Below are positions 34,206-45,536 of a stretch of DNA of 64,000 bases, one piece after another. The notes under the pieces were generated by a model. That model did no database searches. It was given only the letters and a program-made list of their open reading frames with translations, and had not been told where the DNA came from. Where the stretch lies: positions 325,704,929-325,768,928 of the forward strand of contig CM022301.1 in assembly GCA_011799875.1 (NCBI GenBank), read 5' to 3'. How positions within the stretch are numbered: the first letter of the stretch is position 1; every line of letters begins with the position of its first letter. The stretch comes from Thinopyrum elongatum. Its lineage: Eukaryota > Streptophyta > Magnoliopsida > Poales > Poaceae. A program made the translations under genes and the position numbers.

Positions 34206-35257
34206 GAGTAAAATGCATCATAAGTCCTATAACTATTCGAGGTGTGTCAAGTTAGTCCTAAAACTTCAAAAGTGCAGATTCAGGTCCTAAAAGTTTATAA
34301 GTTGTTCATCACAGGTCCTACGCAGGCCAGACCGGGGCTAACTTGCTTATGTGGCAAGTTGACCATCGTCACGTCGGCGCGCGCGCCACGTCAGCAGCAC
34401 TGTTCATCGCACTGTTCACAACACTGTACATACATATCGAGTTTTCCTAAAAAAAATTAAAAAATCATTTTCTACAAAAAAAATTGCATGAATGCACTGT
34501 TTACGTACTGTTCATAATTCCAGATTTTTTATTTTCTGTTTTTTTGTGGAATATTTTTTGTAGAAACTGAAACTTTCTTTTTTGGGGGGGAAATTTCTGA
34601 TTATGAACAGTATTTTGGGAAATTTCAGATTCCCCAAAAATGAATTTTTCAGAGTTCTTGGAAATTTCCAAGTATGAACAGTGCGTAACCGCGTATTTTT
34701 AATGAATTTTCCAGACTTTTTGGGGATTTTTTTTCTCCCAGAAAATGAATTTTTCAGAGTTTTTGGGAAATTTCAGATTATGAACAGCGTTTTTAGAAAT
34801 TTCAGATTCCCCAAAAATGAATTTTTCATCATTTTTTGGAAATTTCCAGACACGAACAGTGCGTAACAACGTATTTTTAATGAATTTTCCAGACTTTTCG
34901 GAGATTTTTTCCCGGAAAATGAACTTTTTCAGAGTTTTTGGGAATTTCCAGATTATGAACAGTGTGTAACAGTACATTCGTGTAATTTTTTGTAGAAAAT
35001 GAATTAAAAAAATTAGGAAAACTCGATATGTATGTACAGTGTTGTGAACAGTGCGGTAAACAGTGCTGCTGACGTGGCGCGCGCGCCGCCGTGGCGATGG
35101 TCAACTTGCCACATAAGCAAGTCAGACTCGGTCTGCCCTGCGTAGGACCTGTGATGAACAACTTATAAACTTTTAGGACCTGAATCTGCACTTTTGAAGT
35201 TTTAGGACTAACTTGACACACCTCGAATAGTTATAGGATTTATGATGCATTTTACTC
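34206..35257. mobile_element. Mutator-like foldback element with about 290 bp terminal inverted repeats
   Basis: 1052 bp starting GAGTAAAATGCATCATAAGT, with inverted repeats from 34206 to about 34502 and from about 34970 to 35257, about 93% identical by eye. The 9 bp TSD TTTGATGAA is perfect (34197-34205 and 35258-35266), as in Mutator-like elements. The centre holds two roughly 180 bp direct repeats rich in TGAATTTTTCAGAG and ATTTCAGATTATGAACAG motifs (about 34598 and 34776). There is no coding capacity. A transcript across it would fold into one long hairpin. Confidence 0.93.
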
Positions 35258-35266
35258 TTTGATGAA

Positions 35267-36187
35267 TAATGTAATTGAAACATGTCAAATGTATGTGACA
35301 TGCATTTATCTTTAATTACTTAAAAACAAGATCAAAATTTCCCTTAATCAATGAATTGGCCAAAGATAAAAAACAATGGGCCAATTGAGCTAAAACTTTA
35401 CCAATTTGTACAATACATGTATGTAGAATTACTTGACTTTTTTTAGAAAAGCTAGATTTGCTCATTGGTTGAAAAAAAAGGCTATATGTGGGCCAAAAAT
35501 GGTCATTTCTAAGCAAGTGCGGTTTTCATCTTTGGAGAAGTTGTGTGTTTTTTAATGAAAAACTCATGTACTAATATTAGGATACGTTGTGAATTTGTTT
35601 TTGACACCTTTCGTTTTTATTATTTATTTTTCTTCTAGAAAAGTTGGAGAAATGCTAAATACAGATTATTACATATAACTTGTGATTTTAATTTGCATTT
35701 ATCATTGCAAATATTAAACCAAGCAGTGCATAGAATTTATAGTGAAAATGAGCTCAAGTAAGTACTTCAAAAGTGTGTGTGCATATTTTAGTGTGATGTT
35801 ATCGGAGATAGTCCACTTGGTGATCAGTCATTATTTACCTTCTATAGGTGTATTTTCTAAGATTTTTATTATAATATATTGTACCAATACTATGACTTCA
35901 GGCCAATTCCAATTAATTTTGGACAACATTCAGATATTCTTTCATTGTGTAGCCTTAAATTGCTAAAGATAATGCAAAAGTAATATTATTACATGAGAAA
36001 CGATGATTTTAATTCATATTTGTCATTATAAGTGTTAAAGCAAGCTGTAGAATTTTCTTGAAGTAGAAAAGATTCAATGGTATGTTTGGGTGGTACAAAG
36101 TTCAAGATTTGGGTGTAAGTATTATAAATTTTATCAGAGTTAGTCTATTTTGTGAACAATCTATTTATCTTACATATTCTTCTCTAA
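35267..36187. other. AT-rich sequence with an old tandem duplication
   Basis: No gene seen. Sequence at about 35655-35850 recurs in diverged form at about 35980-36180 (shared GATTTTAATTxxxATTTxTCATT, then TTAAAxCAAGC, then TTATCxGAGxTAGTC). It may be single-copy DNA or an unrecognised old repeat. Confidence 0.45.
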
Positions 36188-36580
36188 TCACATGGTTATT
36201 TTATCATATGTTTTGAAATCATGTAAAAATTCATCAGCGAGGAATTTAAACCTAGCTACCTCAAAAAAACAATCAACTTGTGTGTCCCGAAGAATTAACT
36301 TCGGCAGTGAAGCTAAATAACTCACTTCGAAGGAGATTTTCAAGTCTTCGCCCGCATAAGAATTAGGTTTGACTAAGCACACACGAGACGCGAAGACTTC
36401 AATCTTGCTTTCACTTAGACTCTCCTTAATAGTACAGTTTGTCTTGCCACTCAAATGAGGAATAAAGAAGCTAGAAAGGAAAGTCTATACAACAACTTTC
36501 AATTTTTCAATGGGCGTTCTTAAGACTTCAATGCTCTCACAATATTTTTAAGGGTCATCACCCCAAATCTTAGGGGTCAT
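36188..36580 (-). pseudogene. Unrecognised 130-codon reading frame with two internal stops
   Basis: On the minus strand a frame starts at ATG 36578-36580 (MTPKIWGDDP) and ends at a TAA at 36188-36190 after DFKTYDKITM. In-frame stops lie at 36548-36550 (TAA) and 36485-36487 (TAG, between KVVV and TFLSS). Frame continuity across both stops, with protein-like composition (for example SESKIEVFASRVCLVKPNSY, LPKLILRDTQVDCFFEVARF) and no shifts, indicates a once-functional small gene or exon. It has no membrane segment or motif that I know. There are no TE hallmarks around it. It may be an exon of a larger host pseudogene or an unlisted transposon ORF. Confidence 0.45.
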
Positions 36581-36639
36581 TTTCACATGTGTGTACTTAC
36601 AAACACATTATTATTTTTAAACTATTTTGTATTTTTTTC

Positions 36640-37140
36640 CTAGAAAACTTCCTGTCTATTCGTCATGCCATGATAATACAGAGAACACGGAAATAACAAA
36701 AAATACATCCATGTTCGTAGACCAGATAGCGACGACTACAAGCATTGGAGCTAGTTGAAGCCGCATCGCTACTGTCGCCCCTCCCTCACCAGAGTCGGAC
36801 CAAACATGTCGTAGTAGACAATGGGGAAGTCGTCATTTTAATGCTCCATAGGATCTGCGTACCAGAACAAAAACCATCCCCGATGAAGAAAAACATAGAT
36901 CGAAAGGATCCAACCTATAGACACACGAACGAAGACGAACAAAGATTGGATCCAAGCAGATCCAACGAAGGTAAGCATTGACCAAATCCCGCGAGATCCA
37001 CCGGAGGCACACCTGCACACGCCCTCCGTCGTCAGAAAACACGTCACCAGAACGGAGGCCAGGCGGGACGACTTTATTCTATCTTCCTACAGCCGCCACC
37101 CCCCCATCTTCCTGAGCAAGACAAAAAAACCCTAAATGAA
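36640..37140 (-). repeat. Dispersed repeat of unresolved class
   Basis: The stretch containing CGCCCCTCCCTCACCAGAGT, GATCGAAAGGATCCAACC and CACACCTGCACACGCCCTCC resembles a very common Triticeae repeat that I remember from many BAC sequences. Its ends are not sharp here and I see no TSD. On the minus strand it starts GTTTTTTTGTCTTGCTCAGG and ends in an AT-rich tail, which would fit a retroposed transcript. Class unresolved. Confidence 0.35.
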
Positions 37141-37167
37141 CCCAAAAAACATACCTAAAAACAAAAC

Positions 37168-37261
37168 AAGATCCCTTTTGTAGTTAATCATTCAAAATTC
37201 TCAAGCAGACACACAAGATCCCTTTTGTAGATAATCATTCAAAATTCACAAGAGGACACTA
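37168..37261. repeat. 47 bp tandem duplication
   Basis: AAGATCCCTTTTGTAGxTAA recurs at 37168 and 37215 with the following ATCATTCAAAATTC. A second short repeat, TTAAAGGGTTGAxGCAAACT, occurs twice at about 37291 and 37337. Confidence 0.8.
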
Positions 37262-38419
37262 GATGCCCTTACCGCCAGATAGTTTAAAATTAAAGGGTTG
37301 AAGCAAACTATCTAGTTGCTTTCAACTGCTTTGTAATTAAAGGGTTGAGGCAAACTAGATTGTTTGGCTAGATAGTTTGAAGCTAAGCACATGTGCTTAG
37401 TCATAGAACGCCTGCATTCTTCGTTCATACTTGTGCTTTGGGAGATTCGGAACAAGCAAAATACTCTTTTTTTCTTAACATCCCCATCACGCCAACAATA
37501 AATCTTCGGGAAGCTCAAGTTGGAGGTCTTAGGTCTTCAATTAGGTCTACCCGACCGAAGCACTTGAGATCTTTAAGATGCCGAGAGTAGTCAGTTTGGA
37601 CTCGCCGTTTGTAAAAATTCAATCGAAACTTCTTTTTAATTAATATTTTTTGCGGGTATTCATTTCAATTAATATGACGAGGTAAAAAATATATTTCCAT
37701 GCTGAAAAAGCGATAGTACCACAATACATTTATGTTCTGTCTTTTTTTCTTTGCGAGTATGTTCTGTCAAATCATACTATATCGAAATGGAAAAACGATG
37801 ATAACAAATATTGTGCATACTGTGCGTTTGTACTGTGCATTGAATTTCAGGCCATTCCGCCGACCAACCCCTTGAGCCCAGCCGCCCAGGGTTCGTCCCG
37901 GTGCACAGTCCAACCGAGATGGAGCCCTTGGTGTGTGTGACCCCTATCGCCTACAGACGATGCGAAGCGCATGCAAGAACACGCGGTAGCATTTCTGGGG
38001 TTTCTTCCTTCCATTGCAAAAAAAAAAAAGGAGAGCTTTCTTACCGATGAATGGTCACCCGAGCCGTAGCAGAGCCGAGCCACGGCCGGCTTGCGATCCG
38101 TGCAACGAGCCGTCCGCGGACGGACCGGTAAAAAGACTGTGAAGTGGAAGACGTTCGATCCGGCGGGCCCACCGTAGATGGGACCCAGTTCGTCGTCTGT
38201 TTCCACGGAGCAGATAAGATCCAGTGCGTAAAAGCCAACCCCGGCACGCCACGTAGTGGGGCCTACGTGTTGTTGCGAGGGCGCAGTTCAGATTAGATTA
38301 TCGACAATCTAATGGCGCTTTTGATCATTGTTTGGATGCGGACGAGCCAGTGGTCTGATGAGATGGGGGGCTAAAGTACGAATTTTCTACGCTGGGCACA
38401 TGGGCGTGGAAAATTCTAG
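37262..38419. other. Intergenic stretch with a GC-rich patch
   Basis: 37840-38290 is GC-rich and has an open minus-strand stretch (37847-38206), but it matches nothing I know and its composition alone explains the openness. An ACGT-core CACGTAG occurs near 38252. No gene can be supported. Confidence 0.35.
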
Positions 38420-39023
38420 AAAGCGAGGCAGATGGTAATTATATTAATTATATTAAGGTAATGGAGCCCGAAATTTCGTTTGGTCCGTGCATGGGATGGG
38501 AAGTGACAAGAATCCTGCATGGAAATGAAGTTATTATTTATTTATTTAATGAGATTTTTTAATTTAGTTTTGCTAAAGCACATCTAGATGTGCCTTAAGT
38601 ATTGCACATCTAAGTCCTATATTTTCTTTTTTATTACGCGAAGATTTGTGTGGATTTTTTTTTCTTTTTCTTTTCTTTTCTATGCTTTGCTTGTGTTACT
38701 TAGATGTGCAATAATTAAGACACATCTAGATGTGCCCTAGACAAGCTCTTTTTAATTTCATCAAAAATCAAGATAGTAAGAAGAATATCGAAAGCAACCG
38801 AAATTATATCCTATGAACTGATACAGTTGATTTTGCCTTAGGCTCCTAGCTAGCGGCCTATGCTATTGGAGTGTGTACAGTAAATGAAAGAAATTGGCAA
38901 ATTTTAAGCGAGGTAGATGGTTAATTAAGCTCATGGAGCCCGATATTTTCCCAATTTTTGTTTGGTCCGTGCATGGAACTGGGAAGTGGCAAGAATCCTG
39001 CATGAAAATGAATTACTATTATT
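38420..39023. repeat. Local direct duplication of about 120 bp, copies at 38420-38540 and 38906-39023
   Basis: Both copies contain AAGCGAGGxAGATGG, ATGGAGCCCGA, TTTGGTCCGTGCATGG and CAAGAATCCTGCATG in the same order, with small indels between. The MITE at 38565-38748 lies between the copies. Confidence 0.75.
38565..38748. mobile_element. Mutator-type MITE, 184 bp
   Basis: Inverted ends of about 45 bp contain GCACATCTAGATGTG and ATTGCACATCTAAGT on both sides, and a perfect 9 bp TSD TTTTTAATT lies at 38556-38564 and 38749-38757. There is no coding capacity. The 9 bp TSD points to Mutator-like mobilisation. Confidence 0.85.
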
Positions 39024-39740
39024 CTCTATAAGGCCAACTCCAACGCTGTTCTGCAGATTTGCTTCTGTATCCGTCGCAAATAAGGAACTAGTCCGCAGAC
39101 ACATATGCGGAAGCTCGTCATCCAAAGCTACCCATATACAATTTAAAGCGAAATATTGGACGTAATTCGTGCAAACCGGTTGATTTTCATATAAACCGGA
39201 GCACATTCATTACAATTTGGACATATTTCATTAAAAAAGTGCGGCTGGACCTAAAGCTGTCATACGGCGACGCCCGTTGTCCACTTCCTTTGTATTCCAC
39301 ATCGGCGACCACCAGGGCCGGCCCTAAGGGGGGGCGGGGAGGAGGCAGGGGGGCGACCGCCCCGGGCCCCACAATCTAGGGGCCCCCACTCAGGTATGTA
39401 GGCAGGCTATGGCCTATGCCAGAAATAAAAATCGAAAGGGCTGGGGCGCTGGGCTTTGCCGCAGGCAGGCAGCCAGGCATGCAAGCACAATAGCCCGATT
39501 CGTGATCCTTTTTTAAGAACAGATCATGATCCCTTCCTACTAATACATGATTCTCATCACGCAGGGATTCCCAGTCCCAGACCTAGGGCCGCCGACGCCA
39601 TACTGCAGCCCTCCTGTTCCTGCAAGTAATTCCTTCCAAACCCAGTTCGCGGGCGCCGCTGATTACAATTCCCGGAGGCCCCATCGTCATCCACTTTGCT
39701 CTATTAAATTGTTCTCTGATTATAGCCTCTAGGCCCTGTG

Positions 39741-39852
39741 CCCCTCCGTCCGGAAATACTTGTCAGAGGAATGAATGTATCTAGACGTATTTTAGTTCTA
39801 GATACATCAATTTTTATCCATTTCTCCGACAAGTATTTCTGGACGGAGGGAG
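39741..39852. mobile_element. Stowaway (Tc1/mariner-type) MITE
   Basis: About 112 bp with inverted ends CTCCGTCCGGAAATACTTGTC and GACAAGTATTTCTGGACGGAG. TA follows at 39853-39854; the left TA has decayed to TG and the left end has lost a base. This is the standard Triticeae Stowaway end sequence. Confidence 0.9.
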
Positions 39853-39916
39853 TAGCAGTATAGGCACATGCACTGACGCTCTCAGTATTCAGTCATCACG
39901 GATTCGACCATCAGGT

Positions 39917-42900
39917 TGTTGAAATAAAACTCCAAGCCCTGTCACGGTTCAGTTAGTTTGTTTTTCCGTCAGACTAGCACTTTGCTTATGTTTTTTCAGT
40001 TAGCTAGTTTAGCTCGTGGGTTCAACAGCCTGGAGTGAGTCCCGCGCCTCGTCGATCTGTTCGTGGGATGGCACGAGCGCTGTGGATCACGTAGGCGCGA
40101 AGTCAGGGGCCACGATCCCCAGTTTCCTTCCTGTAATTTTGAATAAATGGCAACAGAGAGAAACAGAAAAACTGTGAAGTTAACAGCACAAAACACTTGT
40201 GTCCCTCGTCCACCTAGAGCTCTACTGTCTCGTGTGTGAGTTCGTCGACTTGGCACCCCAGGGGTGCTGACAATTGGCATCAGAGCCACGCTTCGGTCAT
40301 GGGGCAGAGCAATCCAGATCGCTCCCGTTCTGCCTCGCCGGAGAAGCCCGGGGCTGAGGTGAAGAAGGACGGGAAGAGCAGCAGCGGCGGCGGCAAGCCC
40401 GCGCCCCTGCCTAGCGACGGCTCTGGGAAGCCGTCCGGCCGTGAGCTGGCGATGCCGCGGCCGCTCCGGGAGGCGACTGGCTCCACCTCCTACCCCACCC
40501 TGACGAGGACGAACTACGCGGAGTGGTCGCTCCTGATGAAGGTAATCCTGCAGGCGAGAGGCCTATGGACCGTCATCGAGATCGGCACGTGTCTCTACGA
40601 CGACGCCGATTACCGTGACGATCGCTTGGCGCTGGAGGCAATCCTCCAGGCCGTACCGCCAGAGATGCTGGCGACGCTCGCCGTGAAGGAGACGGCGAAG
40701 GAGGCGTGGGACTCCATCAAGACCATCCGTCTTGGAGTTGACCGCGTGCGCAAGGCGAAGGCCCAGTCCGTCCGCCGGGAATTCGACGACCTCCGGTTCA
40801 AGGACGGGGAGACCGTCGACGAGTTCGCCCTTCGACTCACTGGTATGATGAACAACCTAGCCATACTTGGTGATGATTTGAAGGAAGAAAGGTCCGTGGA
40901 GAAGTTTCTCCGGGTCGTCCCGCCGCGCTATGCACAGGTGGCATTCTCCATAGAGACGCTGCTTGACCTGTCGGAGCTCACAGTCGAAGAGCTTACCGGA
41001 CGGCTGAAGGCGGCGGAGGAACGCTATGGGCTGGACGGTCCCGCCCAGGGCGGCAGCAGCCTCCTGTTCACCCACGAGGAGTGGATGGCGCGACAGCAAA
41101 AGCTCGATCAGGCCGGAGCCACCGGCGGCAGCAGCAGCCAGGCCGCCGTGGTGGCGGGGGTGGTGGACGCTCGCGCGGTTGTGGAGGCGGCCGTGGCAGG
41201 CGCGGAAACCAGAGCTCCTCCGGAAGCGGCGCCCGCAAGACCGACAAGTGCCGCTACTGCAACAACCTAGGCCACTGGGCCCCGGAATGCCGAAAAAAGA
41301 AGCGCGACAAAGAGGCAAACCTTGCCGAGGCCGACGAAGAAGAACCGGGCCTACTAATGGTCCAGGCCTGCACCCTCGACGAGGGGACTACGGCAGGGCT
41401 AGACCTGGTCTTGGCTGGAGCTCATGCGTCTTCCCCGACCGCGACAGCGCAGGTGTTCCTCAACGAGGAGCGGGCGCGCGTCGAGCTGCGGCAGGCCCCT
41501 GGCGACACCGACGCGGCCTGGTACCTGGACACCGGGGCGTCGAACCACATGACCGGCGACATGTCAGCGTTCGCGAACATGGACGAGTCCGTGACGGGGT
41601 CGGTCAAATTCGGTGACGGGTCCTTGGTGGACATACGTGGGCGGGCACGGTCCTGTTCGCCGTGGCGGGCGGGCACCACCGTGGCCTCACCAATGTCTAC
41701 TGGATTCCCCATCTCAAGAGCAGCAGCATCAGCATCGGCCAGCTGGACAAGGTCGGCTGCACGACGCTGGTGGAACACGGCACCATGACGATCCGCGATC
41801 AACGGAAGAACCTCCTCGCCAAGGTAACACGTTCAGCCAGACGCCTCTATGTACTGCATATAAAGATTGTGAAGCCGGCGTGTCTCGCCGCAAGTGAGTG
41901 CGACGGCGCTGGCACGAGAGGTTCGGCCACGTCCACTTCCAGGGTCTCGAGAGGATGGCGCGCTCTGGCATGGTCACCGGCCTTCCCCTCATCGTCCACA
42001 CGGAGCAGATATGCGAGGCGTGCCTGGCCGGCAAGCAAAGGTGGGCCTCGTTTCCTCAGGTCGCCAAGTTCCGCGCGACGGAGCCGCTGGAGCTTGTCCA
42101 CGGCGACATCTGCGGGCCGATCTCACCGGCGACGCCGGGCGGGAAGCGCTACTTCCTCCTACTGGTGAACGATCACAGACGGTACACCTGGCTGGTTCTA
42201 CTGCGCTCCAAGGAGGAGGCGGCCGAAGCGATCCGCCAGTTTAAGGCCGCCGCGGAGTCCGAGTCGCGCCACTCCCTGCGCACGTTCTGCACGGACCGTG
42301 GAGGGGAGTTCGCGAGCACGGCGTTCGCGGAGTACTGCACCGACCACAGCGTGCAGCGGCACCTGGCGGCGCCATACTCCCCCCAACAAAACGGGGTGGT
42401 GGAGCGCCACAACCTGACCGTCGTGGGCAAGGCGAGGAGCATGCTCAAGGCAAAGGGGATGCCGACCATCTTATGAGGTGAGGCTGTCACCACTGCTGTG
42501 TTCCTGATGAACAGGTCGTACACGAGGAGCCTGGCTGGGAAGACACCATTTGAGGCTTGGCATGGCCGCAAGCCCAACGTGCACTTCCTGCGCGTCTTCG
42601 GGTGCGTAGCTCACGTCAAGGACACACGTTCACACTTGCAGAAGCTGGCGGACAGGAGCAAGCCGATGGTCTTCGTCGGATGCGAGCCGGGGGGCAAGGC
42701 CTACCGGGCGTACGACCCCGCCACTAAGTGCGTGCACGTCACGCACGACGTCGTCTTCGACGAGCTAGCAAGATGGGACTAGCAGCAGGAGGGGGGGTGC
42801 TCCAGACGCTGCGACATTCACCGTCGAGTATGGTCCGGCCGCCAGATCTGAGGGGGTGCGCCAGCCCGCACCAACAACCCAGGGCGCTCCCTCTCACACC

Positions 42901-45106
42901 GCTGGCGGCGGAGACGCGGCCGCGGCGGGCGCCGACGCGCCCTCTCCGTCCACACCCAAGAGCACAGGCGTGACGGGCTCCTTCCCTGAGCAGAATACTA
43001 CTGCGCCATGGTCTCCGCTCAGCTCGAGCGCCTCGATGCCTCCGATCATGTCACCGCTATCTGACCATACAGGAGTGCACCCGATGGTGACGCGCGCACG
43101 GGATGGCATCGTGCAGCCGAACCAACTGTTCACGGACTACATCCTCGACCTTGACGTCCTCGATGACGAGGAGCTGCACCTCGGGCTGGCAGAGGAGCCG
43201 GCCTCCCTTGGTGAAGCACAAGGAGACGCAGCCTGGAGGCGCGCCATGGACGAGGAGATGGCGTCCATCCAGGAGAACCGCACATGGCATCTCGCCGACC
43301 TCCCTCGCGGCCATCGACCTATCGGTCTGAAGTGGGTCTACAAGGTAAAACGCGATGCTAACGGCACGGTGGTCCGGCACAAGGCCCGCCTCGTCGCCAA
43401 AGGCTTTGTGCAGCGCCAGGGCGTGGACTATGAGGAGGTGTTCGCGCCCGTCGCACGCACGGAGTTAGTGCGCCTCCTACTCGCCCTGGCCGCGCGCGCG
43501 GGCTGGGGTGTGCACCACATGGACATCAAGAGCGCTTTCCTCAACGGGGAGCTCCAGGAGGAGGTCTACGTCGCGCAGCCGCCTGGGTACGTCGTCGCCG
43601 GACAAGAGGGCAAGGTGCTCCGCCTTGACAAGGCCCTGTACGGGCTGAAGCGGGCCCCCCGGGCATGGAACCAGAAGCTGGATGTCTGCCTCTCCTCGCT
43701 CGGGTTCAAGCGCAGCGCCACCGAGCACGCCATCTACGGACGCGGGAACGCCTCATCTCGCCTGCTTGTCGGGGTGTACGTTGATGATTTAGTCATCACC
43801 GGCAACGACGACGGGGAGATCACACGGTTCAAGGCAGAGATGATGAAGCTCTTCAAGATGAGCGATCTCGGCCGCCTAAGTTTTTACTTAGGGATCGATG
43901 TGCACCAGACGCCGGCGGGCATCTCCCTGAACCAGACGGCATACGCGGAGAAGATCCTCGAGCGCGGCGGCATGACGGGGTGTAACCCGTGCTCGGTGCC
44001 CATGGAGCCCAGGCTGAAGCTCAGCAAGCAGAGCACCGCGCCACTAACAGACGCGATGGAGTACCGCGGTCTGGTCGGATGTCTGCGCTATTTGGTTCAT
44101 ACTAGGCCAGACATCACCTTCGCCGTCGGCTATGTCTCGTCCTTCATGGAGGCGCCCACTACCGAGCACCTTGCTGCGGTGAGGAAGATCCTGCGCTATG
44201 TTGCCGGCACCCTGCATTGAGGCTGCTTCTACCCAAGAGGGAAAGGGGACGGCTACCTCACCGGCTACAACGACAGTGACATGGGAGGGGACGTCAATAC
44301 ACGTCGGAGCATGATCGGTGCCATGTTCTTCTATGGCAACTGCACCATCAGCTGGCAGTCTCTCAAGCAGAAAGTCGTGGCCCTATCGTCCTGCGAGGCC
44401 GAGTACATCAGCGCCACGACGGCGGCATGCCAAGGAATTTGGTTGGCTCGTTTCCTCAGTGAGCTCAAGAAGGAGAGGCCGGCCTGCTTCCCGCTCTGGA
44501 TGGATAACAAATCTGCCATCTCCCTCGCGAAGAATCCAGTGTTCCATGAACGGAGTAAGCACAATGATGTTCGCTTTCACTTCATCAGGGAATGCGTGGA
44601 GAACAGGCAAGTGGAGGTGGAGTTCGTCGGCACGGACGGGCAGCTTGCTGATCTGCTCACCAAGGCTCTCAGGCGCGTGCGTTTCATGGAGCTTCGGGCG
44701 AAGATCGGCATGGTAGAAATTGACAAGGGCTCAGGTTTTAGGGGGTGATTTGTTGAAATAAAACCCCAAGCCCTGTCACGGTTCAGTTAGTTTGTTTTTC
44801 CGTCAGACTAGCACTTTGCTTATGTTTTTTCAGTTAGCTAGTTTAGCTCGCGGGTTCAACAACCTGGAGTGAGTCCCGCGCCTCGTCGATCTGTTCGTGG
44901 GATGGCATGAGCGTTGTGGATCACGTAGGTGCGAAGTCAGGGGCCACGATCCCAAGTTTCCTTCCTGTAATTCTGAATAAATGGCAACAGAGAGAAACAG
45001 AAAAGCTGTGAAGTTAACAGCGAAAAACACTTGTGTCCCTCATCCACCTAGAGCTCTACTGTCTCGTGCGTGAGTTCGTCGACTTGGCACCCCAGGGGTG
45101 CTGACA
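39917..45106 (+). mobile_element. Complete Copia retrotransposon with short LTRs (copy C)
   Basis: LTRs at 39917-40272 and 44751-45106 are each 356 bp, starting TGTTGAAATAAAAC and ending GGTGCTGACA. By eye they differ at 13 positions (3.7%), nearly all transitions, suggesting about 1.4 million years at 1.3e-8. The primer site ATTGGCATCAGAGCC (40273-40287) matches the initiator tRNA-Met type, and the polypurine tract TTTTAGGGGGTGATT precedes the 3' LTR. The interior is strikingly GC-rich compared with the Angela-like copies. No clean TSD is visible (CAGGT left, CAGTC right). Confidence 0.92.
40299..44748 (+). pseudogene. gag-pol: Copia gag-pol polyprotein (copy C), multiply broken
   Basis: Starts at ATG 40299 (MGQSNPDRSRSASPE). 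Domains in order: gag with LTRTNYAEWSLLMKVILQ; an RGG-rich stretch; zinc knuckle CRYCNNLGHWAPEC; protease WYLDTGASNHM; integrase with HERFGHVHFQGL, CEACLAGK and TDRGGEF; reverse transcriptase with YVDD at 43777-43788; RNase H to 44748. Frameshifts lie near 41140, 41640, 41890 and 42790. In-frame stops lie at 42474-42476 (TGA), 42780-42782 (TAG) and 44218-44220 (TGA), at places where Trp fits the family context. Copia proteins of this type act in cytoplasmic particles and then in the nucleus at integration. This copy is inactive. Confidence 0.92.
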
Positions 45107-45215
45107 CAGTCACACAGGTATATCATAATCATATTGCCGTTCTTTAATACATAACCAGCACCATTCAACAATTGATGCAATGCTTTTTTTTTGCAGCAGT
45201 GTATTTATCAATATC

Positions 45216-45536
45216 ATGTCGTCTAGAAACAGGAAGTATCCACCGGGTAGCGATAAAAGGAAAACGAAGAAAGTTGTGGATAAATTGATACAATCACAAC
45301 GTGATGATATTCACAAATTTCTCAAGAGGAATACCGATGCTTCCACTGCTTCGATAAACCTAAATGATGACTTGGCGATATTTGTCACATAGGAAGAGGA
45401 AGATCATCAACCAACTAAGGGAAATTTGGAATTGGATCAGCCAGGAGAAAATGCCGACGACATATTATTGGATGACATTGACATCGCCCCCATTAGAAGT
45501 TAATTTGCACCGAGGGATCTTAGAAGAAATGTTTAA
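45216..45536 (+). pseudogene. N-terminal exon of a hAT transposase (TTF-type zinc finger, DUF4371 class)
   Basis: An acceptor TTTTTTTTTGCAG (ending 45196) is followed by an ATG at 45216 (MSSRNRKYPPGSDKRKTKKV) and a donor AAG|GTAATC near 45537. The start, with a basic patch followed by LIQSQRDDIHKFLKRN, is like the N-termini of plant ZMYM1-like hAT proteins, which precede a TTF zinc finger. A TAG at 45390-45392 and a TAA downstream break the frame. The catalytic RNase-H-like and dimerisation regions are not present in this element. The family call is by resemblance. Confidence 0.5.

Noticed and set aside
37847..38206. 119-codon minus-strand frame in a GC-rich patch
   Set aside because: No domain, no splice or promoter support, and openness is explained by base composition.
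42856..44748. The reverse transcriptase region of copy C as an active gene
   Set aside because: The catalytic YVDD is intact, but stops at 42780 and 44218 and a frameshift near 42790 isolate it from the rest of the polyprotein.
39912..45111. A target duplication for Copia copy C (CAGGT versus CAGTC)
   Set aside because: Only the first three bases agree in order; too weak to state as a TSD.
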